A model generated the notes under the pieces. It did not search any database, was not told the origin of the DNA, and was given only the letters and a program-made list of their open reading frames with translations. Of a DNA stretch of 13,539 bases, positions 5,836 to 13,460 are shown in pieces. How positions within the stretch are numbered: the stretch's first letter is position 1; the number at the start of each line of letters is the position of its first letter. The stretch lies in contig CAKPZJ010000040.1 in the NCBI GenBank assembly GCA_934204655.1, forward strand, positions 1 to 13,539, given 5' to 3'. The position numbers and the translations under genes were made by a program. This DNA is from an uncultured Prevotella sp. (GTDB lineage Bacteria; Bacteroidota; Bacteroidia; Bacteroidales; Bacteroidaceae).

Positions 5836-7938
5836 TCAGCTGATGGCTGACCAGTTAATGTTGGTTTTTCTTAAATCTTTTAACCTATCCCACAGCAGCT
5901 TATAGTCGCTCCGGGTGCAGTCGGGGTCATTGTCCACGATGACCTGAGCCTGTTCGCGAGCCTGCTGAACTATCTGGCCGTCACGGGCTATGTCAGCTAT
6001 CTTCAGGTCAAAGGCTATGCCGCTCTGCTGAGTACCTTCCAGGTCGCCGGGGCCACGAAATTTCAGGTCGGCCTCGGCTATTTTGAAGCCATCGTTGGTC
6101 TCGCACATGATGTCGATACGCCGCCGCGTCTCCTCGCTCAGTTTGCAGGTAGTTACCAGTATGCAGTAGCTCTGCTCGGCGCCACGGCCCACACGCCCGC
6201 GGAGCTGATGGAGCTGCGACAGGCCGAAGCGCTGGGCATCGAGGATGACCATGACCGAGGCATTGGGCACGTTGACCCCCACCTCGATAACCGTGGTGGC
6301 CACCAAGATTTGAGTCTTGCCCTTGGCGAACCGCTGCATCTCGGCATCCTTGTCCTTGGGCTTCATGCGGCCATGCACCTTGCTCATGCTGTACTGCGGG
6401 AATATCTCCCTGAGGGCTGCAAATCCGTCCTCTAAGTTCTTCAGGTCGCTCTTGGCACTCTCCTCAATCAGGGGGAACACGATGTACACCTGCCTGCCGG
6501 CATTTATCTGCTGGCGGATACCCTCGTAGAGGCTGGTCATCTGCGAGTCGTACTTGTGGATGGTCTGCACGGGCTTGCGGCCTGGCGGCAGCTCGTCAAT
6601 GACGCTCACGTCGAGGTCGCCGTAAAGCGTCATGGCCAGGGTGCGCGGTATGGGCGTAGCCGTCATTACCAGTATGTGCGGGGGCATGGCACTCTTGCTC
6701 CACAACTTGGCTCGCTGAGCCACGCCGAACCTGTGCTGCTCGTCTACGACGGCCAGCCCCAGACGGGCGAATACCACGGGATCCTCTATCACGGCATGGG
6801 TGCCCACCAGGATGTTGATGCTGCCGTCGGCCAGGGCTCCCAGCACCGCCTGGCGCTGCCGCCCCTGCACGGTGCCCGTGAGCAGCTCTACCCTGATACC
6901 CATCTCATCGGGCAAGAAAGCCCGCAGGGTGGCCAAGTGCTGCTCGGCCAGTATCTCGGTGGGCGCCATGATGCAGGCTTGGTACCCATTGCCTATGGTG
7001 ATAAGCATGGCCATCAGGGCCACCAACGTTTTGCCCGAGCCCACGTCTCCCTGGAGCAGGCGGTTCATCTGCCTGCCGCTGCCCATGTCGTTGCGTATCT
7101 CGCGTACCACTCTTTTTTGGGCTCCGGTGAGGTCGAAGGGCAGATAGTGGCGGTAGAAGTCGTTGAGCGGAGCCCCCGCGTGCTCGAAGATGTAGCCGCG
7201 GTACTTACGGCGATGGTCGCTGGTATAGCGCAGTATGTTGAGCTGTACGTAGAACAGCTCCTCGAACTTGAGGCGATAGCGGGCCTGCTGCATCTCGAGT
7301 GCATTGTGCGGATAATGTATCTGGCGGAGAGCATCGCGGCGCGAGATGAGATGCAGCGGAGCCGTGATAAAGGTAGGCAGGGTCTCGGGCAGGGTCTCGG
7401 GCAACCGCCCTATGAGCGTCTGGGTCATCTTCTCAATGGCCCTTGAGGTGATGCCCGCTTTCTTCATACGCTCGGTGGTCATATAGTAAGGCTGCATGCC
7501 CATCTGAGACAGCTGTAGCGATGCCGCGTCGTCTATGTCGGGATGGGCGAACTGATACCGGCCGCCAAAGACGGTGGGCTTGCCGAAGACGATGAACTCG
7601 CGACCCACGGGATAGGTCTTGTAGACATACTGAGCCCCTCGGAACCACACCAAGTCTACCACCCCGTGTCCGTCGGTGAAGTGGGCCACCACGCGCTTTC
7701 TCCTGGCACCCATACTGTACTCGTCGAAACTCAGAATCTTACCCTTTATCTGCACAAAGGGCATGTCGGCCGTCATCTCGCTTATCAGGTAGATGCGGCT
7801 GCGGTCTACGTACTTGTAGGGGAAGTGCTCCAGCAGTCCACGCCATGTCGTTATGTTCAGCTCGTGGCTCAGTATGTCTCTCTTCTTGGGCCCCACGCCC
7901 GGCAAGTACATGATGTCTTGGTCCAGGATATCTAACAC
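5836..7938 (-). CDS. recG: ATP-dependent DNA helicase RecG
   Basis: A 700-residue superfamily-2 helicase that regresses stalled replication forks and migrates branched DNA. The N-terminal part, through about residue 150, is the wedge/OB region: YLPGVGPKK at 11-19, then FVQIKGKIL and VAHFTDGHG. Helicase motifs follow in order: Walker A GDVGSGKT (297-304), DEQH (399-402), TATP (426-429), and QLRGRVGRG (578-586), with the RecG-type [12 protein letters not shown] near the C-terminus. Length is typical. The start is GTG at 7938, overlapping the last 7 bases of ispD. I prefer it to the ATG nine codons in, because residues 1-10 fit the conserved start of Bacteroidales RecG. The overlap implies translational coupling. 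The local ETLPETLP repeat comes from a 12-bp tandem duplication at 7380-7403. Confidence 0.97.
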   Translation of the reverse strand: MLDILDQDIMYLPGVGPKKRDILSHELNITTWRGLLEHFPYKYVDRSRIYLISEMTADMPFVQIKGKILSFDEYSMGARRKRVVAHFTDGHGVVDLVWFRGAQYVYKTYPVGREFIVFGKPTVFGGRYQFAHPDIDDAASLQLSQMGMQPYYMTTERMKKAGITSRAIEKMTQTLIGRLPETLPETLPTFITAPLHLISRRDALRQIHYPHNALEMQQARYRLKFEELFYVQLNILRYTSDHRRKYRGYIFEHAGAPLNDFYRHYLPFDLTGAQKRVVREIRNDMGSGRQMNRLLQGDVGSGKTLVALMAMLITIGNGYQACIMAPTEILAEQHLATLRAFLPDEMGIRVELLTGTVQGRQRQAVLGALADGSINILVGTHAVIEDPVVFARLGLAVVDEQHRFGVAQRAKLWSKSAMPPHILVMTATPIPRTLAMTLYGDLDVSVIDELPPGRKPVQTIHKYDSQMTSLYEGIRQQINAGRQVYIVFPLIEESAKSDLKNLEDGFAALREIFPQYSMSKVHGRMKPKDKDAEMQRFAKGKTQILVATTVIEVGVNVPNASVMVILDAQRFGLSQLHQLRGRVGRGAEQSYCILVTTCKLSEETRRRIDIMCETNDGFKIAEADLKFRGPGDLEGTQQSGIAFDLKIADIARDGQIVQQAREQAQVIVDNDPDCTRSDYKLLWDRLKDLRKTNINWSAIS

Positions 7939-8597
7939 AGCGTTTCTGCTACTTTCAGGTCGAACGGAGTGGTCAGTTTAATGTTTTCGCGGTTGCCTTC
8001 TACCATCTCGACACTACTGCCAAGCGCCTCGACGACCGAGGCATCGTCGGTAAACTGGTCGCGGTAAGGCTGGCGGAAAGCGCGCTTGAGGAGCTGGAGG
8101 TCAAAAACCTGCGGGGTCTGGACGATACGGTAGCCGGAGCGCTGCACGTTGTGCCCCGAGCCGTCGCTGTCTATCTGGCGCAGCGTGTCGGTAACGGGTA
8201 GCACCGGGATGGCGGCCCCGCACTGGCGGGCGCGGTCGTAGCAGCGGTCTATGACCTGGGCCGAGACAAAGGGGCGCACACCGTCGTGTATGCCCACTAC
8301 GCCCTGGCAGTCGTCAGGGATGGCATCCAGACCATGGCGTGACGAGTCGAAGCGGGTAGCTCCGCCGTCGACCACCCGGTGGGGCACATCGAAGTGGTAC
8401 TGGCGGCACAGCAGGCTCCAGTACTCCTGTTGCTCATGGGGCAGCACGAGGATGATGCTCAGGTCGGGCCGGCAGTCGTGAAACCGGTTCAGTGTGCGCA
8501 TCAGCACAGGCACCCCGCCCACGGGCAGAAACTGCTTGGGTACCTCGGCCCCCATGCGCAGTCCCTTGCCACCCGCCACAATAATAATATAGTCCAT
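7932..8597 (-). CDS. ispD: 2-C-methyl-D-erythritol 4-phosphate cytidylyltransferase
   Basis: A 221-residue enzyme of the MEP isoprenoid pathway that joins CTP and methylerythritol phosphate to give CDP-methylerythritol. The nucleotide-binding start is canonical: [13 protein letters not shown], then PKQF, about residues 4-24. Other family marks are HDGVRPFVS (in place of the more usual DAARP), VTDTL, QTPQVF and DDASVVE. The open frame extends upstream to 8882, but that extension overlaps the DJ-1 gene out of frame. The Met before DYIIIVAGG at 8597 is the natural start, 11 bp after the DJ-1 stop. It is followed with a 7-bp overlap by recG. TarI-type paralogues are related, but length and motifs favour IspD. 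Confidence 0.93.
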   Translation of the reverse strand: MDYIIIVAGGKGLRMGAEVPKQFLPVGGVPVLMRTLNRFHDCRPDLSIILVLPHEQQEYWSLLCRQYHFDVPHRVVDGGATRFDSSRHGLDAIPDDCQGVVGIHDGVRPFVSAQVIDRCYDRARQCGAAIPVLPVTDTLRQIDSDGSGHNVQRSGYRIVQTPQVFDLQLLKRAFRQPYRDQFTDDASVVEALGSSVEMVEGNRENIKLTTPFDLKVAETLC

Positions 8598-8608
8598 GGC
8601 GAGGCTCC

Positions 8609-9175
8609 TTATTCGCCCTGCGAGGGCTGGTACATCATCTGTTGCTGCAACTGGCGTACGGCCTCGGGGCCGACAAACTGGCCCAGGATGGCATAGCCGA
8701 AGGCAAACGAGGCTCCGGGCCCCTTGCCGGTAATGATGTTGCCGTCTATGGTAACCAGCTCCTCGGTATAGGTAGCCCCGGTCATGCGCTTCTCGAACCC
8801 GGGATAGCAGGTGGCCCGCTTGCCCTGCAGGATGCCTATAGACCCTAACACCAAGGGGGCTGCGCAGATGGCGGCCACGCACTTGCCACTCTCATGCTGG
8901 GCCAGCAGCGCCGCGCGCAGCTCTCTGTGCTTGTTCAGGTTGGTGGCGCCGGGCAGACCGCCTGGCAGCAGCATGGCATCGACATCTCCGAAGTCGGTAA
9001 TGTCCTCAAACTTCAGATCTGTCTTTATCGTGATGCCGTGCGAGGTCTCTACGAAGTTGTCACCGGTTATGCTGACGGTCTTAACGTCCATTCCCCCTCT
9101 CCGGAGGATGTCCACGGGAGCCAAGGCTTCTACTTCCTCGAAGCCATCGGCCAGAAATTCATATACTTTTGCCAT
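8609..9175 (-). CDS. DJ-1/PfpI family protein
   Basis: A 188-residue protein of the DJ-1/ThiJ/PfpI superfamily, a single alpha/beta domain. Family members have been described as deglycases, glyoxalases, chaperones or redox sensors, so no specific reaction is claimed. The catalytic-site signs are complete: the acidic cluster GFEEVEAL near the N-terminus (E16 matching Glu18 of human DJ-1) and the nucleophile-elbow cysteine C104 in AAICAAP. Length is standard. The frame extends seven codons further to 9196, but the Met at 9175 precedes the conserved [10 protein letters not shown] strand and is preferred. It is the first gene of a DJ-1, ispD, recG operon and diverges from nadK across about 208 bp. 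Confidence 0.92.
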   Translation of the reverse strand: MAKVYEFLADGFEEVEALAPVDILRRGGMDVKTVSITGDNFVETSHGITIKTDLKFEDITDFGDVDAMLLPGGLPGATNLNKHRELRAALLAQHESGKCVAAICAAPLVLGSIGILQGKRATCYPGFEKRMTGATYTEELVTIDGNIITGKGPGASFAFGYAILGQFVGPEAVRQLQQQMMYQPSQGE

Positions 9176-9216
9176 TATTTTGGATGTTTTTACCACGAAA
9201 AGCAGTTTTTTTATCG

Positions 9217-9224
9217 TATCTTTG
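9217..9224 (+). promoter_or_regulatory. -7 box, likely for nadK
   Basis: TATCTTTG followed by CA is an exact Bacteroidetes -7 box facing nadK. No clear TTTG lies 19-21 bp upstream. Transcription would start near 9231, leaving about a 150-nt leader before the nadK ATG, with two hairpins in it. Confidence 0.45.
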
Positions 9225-9233
9225 CAGTATACA

Positions 9234-9262
9234 GGCTACACCTATATATATTATAGGTAGCC
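9234..9262 (+). other. Stem-loop in the nadK leader (first)
   Basis: GGCTA-CA-CCTATA (9234-9246) pairs with TATAGGTAGCC (9252-9262), giving an 11-bp stem with a 2-nt bulge and a 5-nt loop. It begins where transcription from the box at 9217-9224 would start. A role in mRNA stability or regulation is inference. Confidence 0.5.
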
Positions 9263-9272
9263 CCTCGGCTTT

Positions 9273-9286
9273 CAGAGCAGGCTCTG
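9273..9286. other. Short palindrome in the nadK leader (second)
   Basis: CAGAGC-AG-GCTCTG is a perfect 6-bp inverted repeat around two bases. It could be an RNA hairpin in the nadK leader or an operator between the divergent DJ-1 and nadK genes. Only the symmetry is certain. Confidence 0.4.
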
Positions 9287-9315
9287 GGCACTCGGTTTGT
9301 ACTCTCTTGCTCTTG

Positions 9316-9323
9316 CAAATGTA
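9316..9323 (-). promoter_or_regulatory. Weak -7 box facing the DJ-1 operon
   Basis: The complement reads TACATTTG, fitting TAnnTTTG, about 140 bp before the DJ-1 start. There is no matching TTTG at the right distance upstream. It is the best minus-strand candidate I find in this divergent gap. Confidence 0.25.
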
Positions 9324-9383
9324 CGAAATGTTTGCCATTTAAGGGCACCGAGGGCGAAGAAAGATACTAAAAAAGATAAAAAT

Positions 9384-10268
9384 ATGGCTACTAATGTACT
9401 GCGAATAGCTATCTTCGGCAAGGAGTTCCAGGCCGAGCGTCAGGCGTCTATCCACACCGTGCTGGACAGCCTGACCAGACATGGGGCCGAGGTCTATATA
9501 GAGCGAACGTTCTTCCAGTACCTTACCGCGGTACTCGCTATCAACGTGCCCGTACAGGGCGTGTTCGACAACTATAACTTTGAAGTCGACGTGGTCATCT
9601 CCATAGGTGGCGACGGTACTTTCCTGCATGCCGCCAGCATGGTGGGTGCCAAGGGAACCCCCATCTTGGGTGTCAACACGGGACGCTTAGGTTTCCTGGC
9701 CGACGTGCTGCCCTCTGAGTTTGACGCGGCTATGACCGAGTTGGTGACGGGCCAGTACGCCATCGAAGAGCATGCCGTCATACAGGTCGAGGCCGACGGC
9801 GAGCCCATCGAGGGCAGTCCCTATGCCCTGAATGACATCGCCGTGCTGAAGCGCGACAACGCCGCCATGATTTCGGTGCGCACCAGTGTCAACGGCGACT
9901 TCTTGGTGACCTACCAGGCCGATGGGCTCATCATCTCCACGCCCACGGGGTCTACTGCCTACGGTCTGTCTAACGGCGGCCCCATCATAGTGCCCACCGC
10001 CCGCAACCTGTGCCTTACCCCGGTGGCTCCCCACAGCCTTAACATACGCCCCATAGTTATCAATGACGACAGCGAGATACGGTTGGAGGTCGAGAGTAGG
10101 TCGCACAACTTCTTAGTGGCCATCGACGGCCGCTCCGAGAAACTCTTGGAGAGCACCCGCCTTACCATCCGTAAGGCTCCTTATAATATTAAGATTATCA
10201 AGCGCTGTGGCCAGCGTTACTTCTCTACGCTCCGCGAAAAAATGATGTGGGGAGCCGACCAGCGCTGA
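9384..10268 (+). CDS. nadK: NAD kinase
   Basis: A 294-residue cytoplasmic enzyme that phosphorylates NAD to NADP. The defining motifs are all present: GGDGT (75-79) in SIGGDGTFL, GVNTGRLGFLA (about 96-106), N150-D151 in ALNDIAV, and the Gly/Ser-rich nucleotide-binding stretch TPTGSTAYGLSNGGP (186-200). Length and order are normal for bacterial NadK, and no residue looks lost. The frame is open upstream to a TTG at 9297, but the ATG at 9384 starts just before the conserved first strand (LRIAIFGK) and follows an A-rich stretch. The ABC transporter gene begins 30 bp downstream and is probably co-transcribed, with no obvious functional link. The leader may be structured (hairpins at 9234-9262 and 9273-9286). 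Confidence 0.96.
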   Translation: MATNVLRIAIFGKEFQAERQASIHTVLDSLTRHGAEVYIERTFFQYLTAVLAINVPVQGVFDNYNFEVDVVISIGGDGTFLHAASMVGAKGTPILGVNTGRLGFLADVLPSEFDAAMTELVTGQYAIEEHAVIQVEADGEPIEGSPYALNDIAVLKRDNAAMISVRTSVNGDFLVTYQADGLIISTPTGSTAYGLSNGGPIIVPTARNLCLTPVAPHSLNIRPIVINDDSEIRLEVESRSHNFLVAIDGRSEKLLESTRLTIRKAPYNIKIIKRCGQRYFSTLREKMMWGADQR

Positions 10269-10298
10269 CCGCTCCCCGTACCCTAACCGTTATTCCCT

Positions 10299-11966
10299 AT
10301 GCAGCTGTTACACTGGCGCCCGTCGTCATCGTCCTCTTACTCGTCTATGCAGATACTGCGCTGGCTGTGGTCGGCCTGGCGGGGCAACCGCCTGCAGGCC
10401 GTGCTCAACGCGCTGATAGGCGTGCTGATGGTGGCGGTGAGCCTGGCCCAGGTATGGGCCGTCAAGCGGGCCATCGATGTGGCTGCCGGCAGTGCCGGTG
10501 GCTCGCTGCTGTGGGCCGTGGCCGTTATGGGCCTGCTCATACTGACCGACTTCGGGCTCAACATATCCTCGGTGTGGGTGCGCAACATCTTGGGCATACG
10601 GGCGCAGAACCGTATGCAGCAGCGCATGCTCGACCGTCTGCTCAGAGCCGAGTGGGTGGGACGGGAGAGGCGCCACTCGGGCGACGTGATTAACCGCCTG
10701 GAGACCGATGTCAACAATGTGGTGACATTTCTTACCGAGACGCTGCCCAATACCCTCGGCGTGCTGCTGCTCTTCATCGGCGCTTTCTCATACCTGTTCT
10801 CCATGGACCGCCTGCTGGCCTTTGTCACCGTGGCCATCCTCCCCCTGTTTATCGGGGTAAGCAAGCTCTACGTGCGGCGTATGCGCAGACTTACCCGGAT
10901 GGTGCGCAACTCTGACTCGCAGGTTCAGAGCGTGCTCCAGGAGGCCATCCAGCACCGGCTGCTCATCAAGACGTTAGAGGGCGATGATGCTATGGTCGGC
11001 AAGTTGGCTCACACGCAGCAGCAGCTGCGCTACCATGTGCTGCAGCGTACTCGCTTTAGCGTGCTGTCCAACTTTATCCTCAACTTTGGCTTCTCCTTCA
11101 GTTACCTGGTGGCCTTCCTGTGGGCCGCCGTACGCATGTCGCAGCACACGCTTACCTTTGGCGGCATGACGGCCTTCTTGCAACTGGTAAACCGTATCCA
11201 GACACCAGCGCGGAGCCTGAGCAAGGTTATCCCGGCCTTTGTCAATGTGTTCACGGCTGCCGAGCGACTCATGGAGTTAGAAGAGGTTCCCCTGGAGGAG
11301 CAGGGCGAGCCCATAGCGTTTGACGCTCCGTGTGGGGTGAGGTTCACCGATGTGGCGTATGCCTACGAGGCCGACGCGCCGGTGATAGACGGCCTCACAT
11401 TCGACTTCCGCCCGGGCACCTGTACGGCCATCCTGGGCGAGACGGGAGCTGGCAAGACCACCATGATACGACTTATCTTAGCACTGATACATCCGCAGCA
11501 GGGGCAGGTAGAACTCTACGACAGCCGCCACGCCCAGCCGCTGTCGCCTCGTATGCGCTGCAACTTTGTCTACGTGCCCCAGGGCAATACCCTGATGAGC
11601 GGCACCATCCGCGACAACCTGCTCTTGGGCCACCGTGATGCTTCTGACGAGGAGATGCTGCAAGCGCTCCACCAGGCGTGTGCCGACTTCGTGTCCGAGT
11701 TGCCGGCCGGGCTCGATACGCCGTGCTCCGAGGCGGGCGGAGGGCTGAGCGAGGGCCAGGCGCAGCGCATTACCATCGCCCGGGCCTTGTTGCGCGACCG
11801 GCCCATCATGTTGTTCGACGAGTCTACCAGCGCCCTGGACCCCGCCACCGAGCAGCAGTTGCTTGCCAACCTGTTGGGCACCCGCCACCGTACCATTATC
11901 TTTATTACCCACCGTCCGGCTGTGGTTAAGTACTGCGACGGGGTGCTCCGCCTGGATCGTCGCTGA
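10299..11966 (+). CDS. ABC exporter half-transporter (fused membrane and ATPase domains)
   Basis: A 555-residue protein fusing a six-helix type-I exporter membrane domain (about 30-310) to an ATPase domain (about 345-555). It would work as a dimer in the inner membrane. The ATPase is complete: Walker A GETGAGKT (380-387), Q-loop Q428, signature LSEGQ (483-487, with E where LSGGQ has G), Walker B and catalytic Glu in IMLFDE (503-508), D-loop SALD, and H538 in THRP. The substrate is unknown; lipid, peptide or drug export are all possible. No partner half-transporter or accessory gene is adjacent, so a homodimer is likely. The start is uncertain. ATG 10299 lies 30 bp after nadK, but the first 16 residues are Ser-rich, and an in-frame ATG at 10347 begins MQILRW, echoing MQLLHW. 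The latter may be the true start. Confidence 0.9.
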   Translation: MQLLHWRPSSSSSYSSMQILRWLWSAWRGNRLQAVLNALIGVLMVAVSLAQVWAVKRAIDVAAGSAGGSLLWAVAVMGLLILTDFGLNISSVWVRNILGIRAQNRMQQRMLDRLLRAEWVGRERRHSGDVINRLETDVNNVVTFLTETLPNTLGVLLLFIGAFSYLFSMDRLLAFVTVAILPLFIGVSKLYVRRMRRLTRMVRNSDSQVQSVLQEAIQHRLLIKTLEGDDAMVGKLAHTQQQLRYHVLQRTRFSVLSNFILNFGFSFSYLVAFLWAAVRMSQHTLTFGGMTAFLQLVNRIQTPARSLSKVIPAFVNVFTAAERLMELEEVPLEEQGEPIAFDAPCGVRFTDVAYAYEADAPVIDGLTFDFRPGTCTAILGETGAGKTTMIRLILALIHPQQGQVELYDSRHAQPLSPRMRCNFVYVPQGNTLMSGTIRDNLLLGHRDASDEEMLQALHQACADFVSELPAGLDTPCSEAGGGLSEGQAQRITIARALLRDRPIMLFDESTSALDPATEQQLLANLLGTRHRTIIFITHRPAVVKYCDGVLRLDRR

Positions 11967-11985
11967 CGGGGGCTTGGCCCTGGGC

Positions 11986-12783
11986 TTACTTACTACCGTA
12001 CTTGTTCTCAAATTCGTCTACGATGGCCTTCAGGCTGTCGGGCAGATAGGTCGTGGCCGTGGCTCGCAGACTGTCGGGCACGCCATAGAAAGCCTCGGCT
12101 ATGCTTCCGGTGATGCAGCCTATGGTGTCGCTGTCGCCCCCGATGGAGATGGCGTTGCGTATGGCATCCTCGAAATCGGTAGCGTCCATAAAGGCCACGA
12201 TGGCTTGCGGCACACTGTCCTGGCAAGTGGCTCCCCAGCCATAGGTGGGCCGTATCTCGTCGCAGGTAAACTGCAGATTGTAGCCGAAACTGTGCTCTAT
12301 CTCAGCGCGTATCTCGTCCTTGCCACTGCCCTGGCGTGCCATCAGGATGGCCAGTGCCGTGGCCTGGGCACCCTTGATGCCCTCGGGATGGTTGTGGGTA
12401 CACTCGGCGCTCTGGCGGGCCATGTCTAACGCCTCCTGACGGGTGCTGGCGGCCCAGCCCACGGGCCCCACGCGCATGGCCGACCCATTGCCACAGCTGT
12501 TGTAGGGCGTAAAGTCGCCCGCGCGGTTCGCCCTGATTGCCCAGCGTATAAATCCGGAGCCATAGCCGCCCATGGGGCGTGGGTAGCGGGCTACGTAGCG
12601 GCTGTAGTACATGTCTACCATGCCCTTGTGCAGCAGCCAGTCGGCCGTGGCCACGGTCAGTATGCTGTCGTCGGTATAGGAGCCGTCGGGGCTAAACAGT
12701 ACAAAATCCTTGGTCTTCTTGGTCTCTTCGGGGGCAAACTCGTAGATGCTTCCTACGATGTCGCCGATGATACTTCCTATCAT
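11986..12783 (-). CDS. ADP-ribosylglycohydrolase family protein
   Basis: A 265-residue all-helical hydrolase of the ARH/DraG family, which removes ADP-ribose from proteins, nucleic acids or small ADP-ribosyl compounds using two metal ions. Metal-site motifs are clear: GDIVGS near the start (7-12), Y-T37-D38-D39-S in the first metal loop, GNGSAMRV (98-105), and GGDSDTIG (215-222) holding the second set of Asp residues. Length is typical of the family's single-domain bacterial members, and there is no signal peptide. Its ATG lies 1 bp after the Nudix gene's stop, so the two form an operon. The ADP-ribose released here would be a natural Nudix substrate. It converges on the ABC gene with a 19-bp gap that has no good terminator. 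The exact substrate is unknown. Confidence 0.92.
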   Translation of the reverse strand: MIGSIIGDIVGSIYEFAPEETKKTKDFVLFSPDGSYTDDSILTVATADWLLHKGMVDMYYSRYVARYPRPMGGYGSGFIRWAIRANRAGDFTPYNSCGNGSAMRVGPVGWAASTRQEALDMARQSAECTHNHPEGIKGAQATALAILMARQGSGKDEIRAEIEHSFGYNLQFTCDEIRPTYGWGATCQDSVPQAIVAFMDATDFEDAIRNAISIGGDSDTIGCITGSIAEAFYGVPDSLRATATTYLPDSLKAIVDEFENKYGSK

Positions 12784-12784
12784 A

Positions 12785-13384
12785 TTATTCTTGTTTGTTG
12801 TGAGGATGTTCGGGTTGATGGTGTGGGGCTTTAAGACGCTTGGCCGCAGCTTGCAACTGGGCCATGACGGCGGGTGCGTCGGCCAGTCCCATGCCTGTGG
12901 GGCCTGTCTGTATGCGCTGGCAGAGCCGCTCTATGGCCATGGCGATGATGGCCGCGTGGTCGAAGGCCAACGGGGGCAGGCCGTCGATGGCAAACCACTG
13001 GGCCTGGCGGGCATCGTCGCCTCCGCGGGGCTGATAGCGCTCCTTGGCCACTACTGCGGTAAAGGCAATGGAGATGACCCGCTCGCGGGGGTCGCGTCCG
13101 GCCTGGGCAAAGGTGTGCAACTGCTCCAGGCTGAGGCCCTCCAGATGGGTCTCCTCGTACAACTCACGGCCCGCGGCAGCCTCGGCCGACGCGTCGCTGT
13201 CCTCCAGGAAACCACCGGGCAGCGCCCATGCGCCCTTGAACGGCTCGCCGCCCCGTTCTATCAACAATAGGCTGAGGCTGGCGTTCTCCAGTCCGAATAC
13301 TACGGTGTCGGTGGTCACCGCAGGGTGCCAGTAGGCCGACTCCCACTTCTTGGTAGTGCTGTTGTATATCATGTTACTGCTCAT
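12785..13384 (-). CDS. Nudix hydrolase, ADP-ribose pyrophosphatase-like
   Basis: A 199-residue Nudix hydrolase with the layout of ADP-ribose pyrophosphatase/NrtR-like proteins: residues about 20-50 (HPAVTTDTVVFGLE then LLLIERG), the core WALPGGF (53-59), RELYEET (73-79) with the metal-binding pair E77/E78, and RDPRERVISIAF (97-108), which is typical of this subgroup. The Nudix box is unusual. The first conserved Glu position reads Asp64, the spacing from Gly58 to the RE pair is one residue longer than GX5EX7REUXEEXGU, and the late Gly is H80. The C-terminus is a short helix plus a His-rich tail (HHQPEHPHN), not the winged-helix domain of NrtR regulators. It is the first gene of a two-gene operon with the ADP-ribosylglycohydrolase. 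Likely reaction: ADP-ribose to AMP plus ribose 5-phosphate, inferred from the subgroup and neighbour. Confidence 0.88.
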   Translation of the reverse strand: MSSNMIYNSTTKKWESAYWHPAVTTDTVVFGLENASLSLLLIERGGEPFKGAWALPGGFLEDSDASAEAAAGRELYEETHLEGLSLEQLHTFAQAGRDPRERVISIAFTAVVAKERYQPRGGDDARQAQWFAIDGLPPLAFDHAAIIAMAIERLCQRIQTGPTGMGLADAPAVMAQLQAAAKRLKAPHHQPEHPHNKQE

Positions 13385-13460
13385 TGGTTACATTAGGTTC
13401 GTAAGTGTGGCGATGGGGACAGTCTCGGCCATCGGGCTTACTCGGATGGTCGAGGTGTAG

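Noticed and set aside
6556..7446. 296-codon plus-strand open frame antisense to recG
   Set aside because: It is fully inside recG, which carries all helicase motifs. The frame's translation is low in recognisable structure.
8598..8882. Upstream extension of the ispD frame (95 extra codons)
   Set aside because: The extension overlaps the DJ-1 coding sequence out of frame and shows no homology. The conserved IspD N-terminus begins at 8597.
9297..9383. TTG-initiated N-terminal extension of nadK
   Set aside because: The 29 added residues are Lys/Arg-rich and unlike NadK. The ATG at 9384 begins just before the conserved first strand.
11967..11985. Bidirectional terminator between the convergent ABC and ARH genes
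   Set aside because: The gap is only 19 bp, with a weak GGG/CCC pairing and no T-run.
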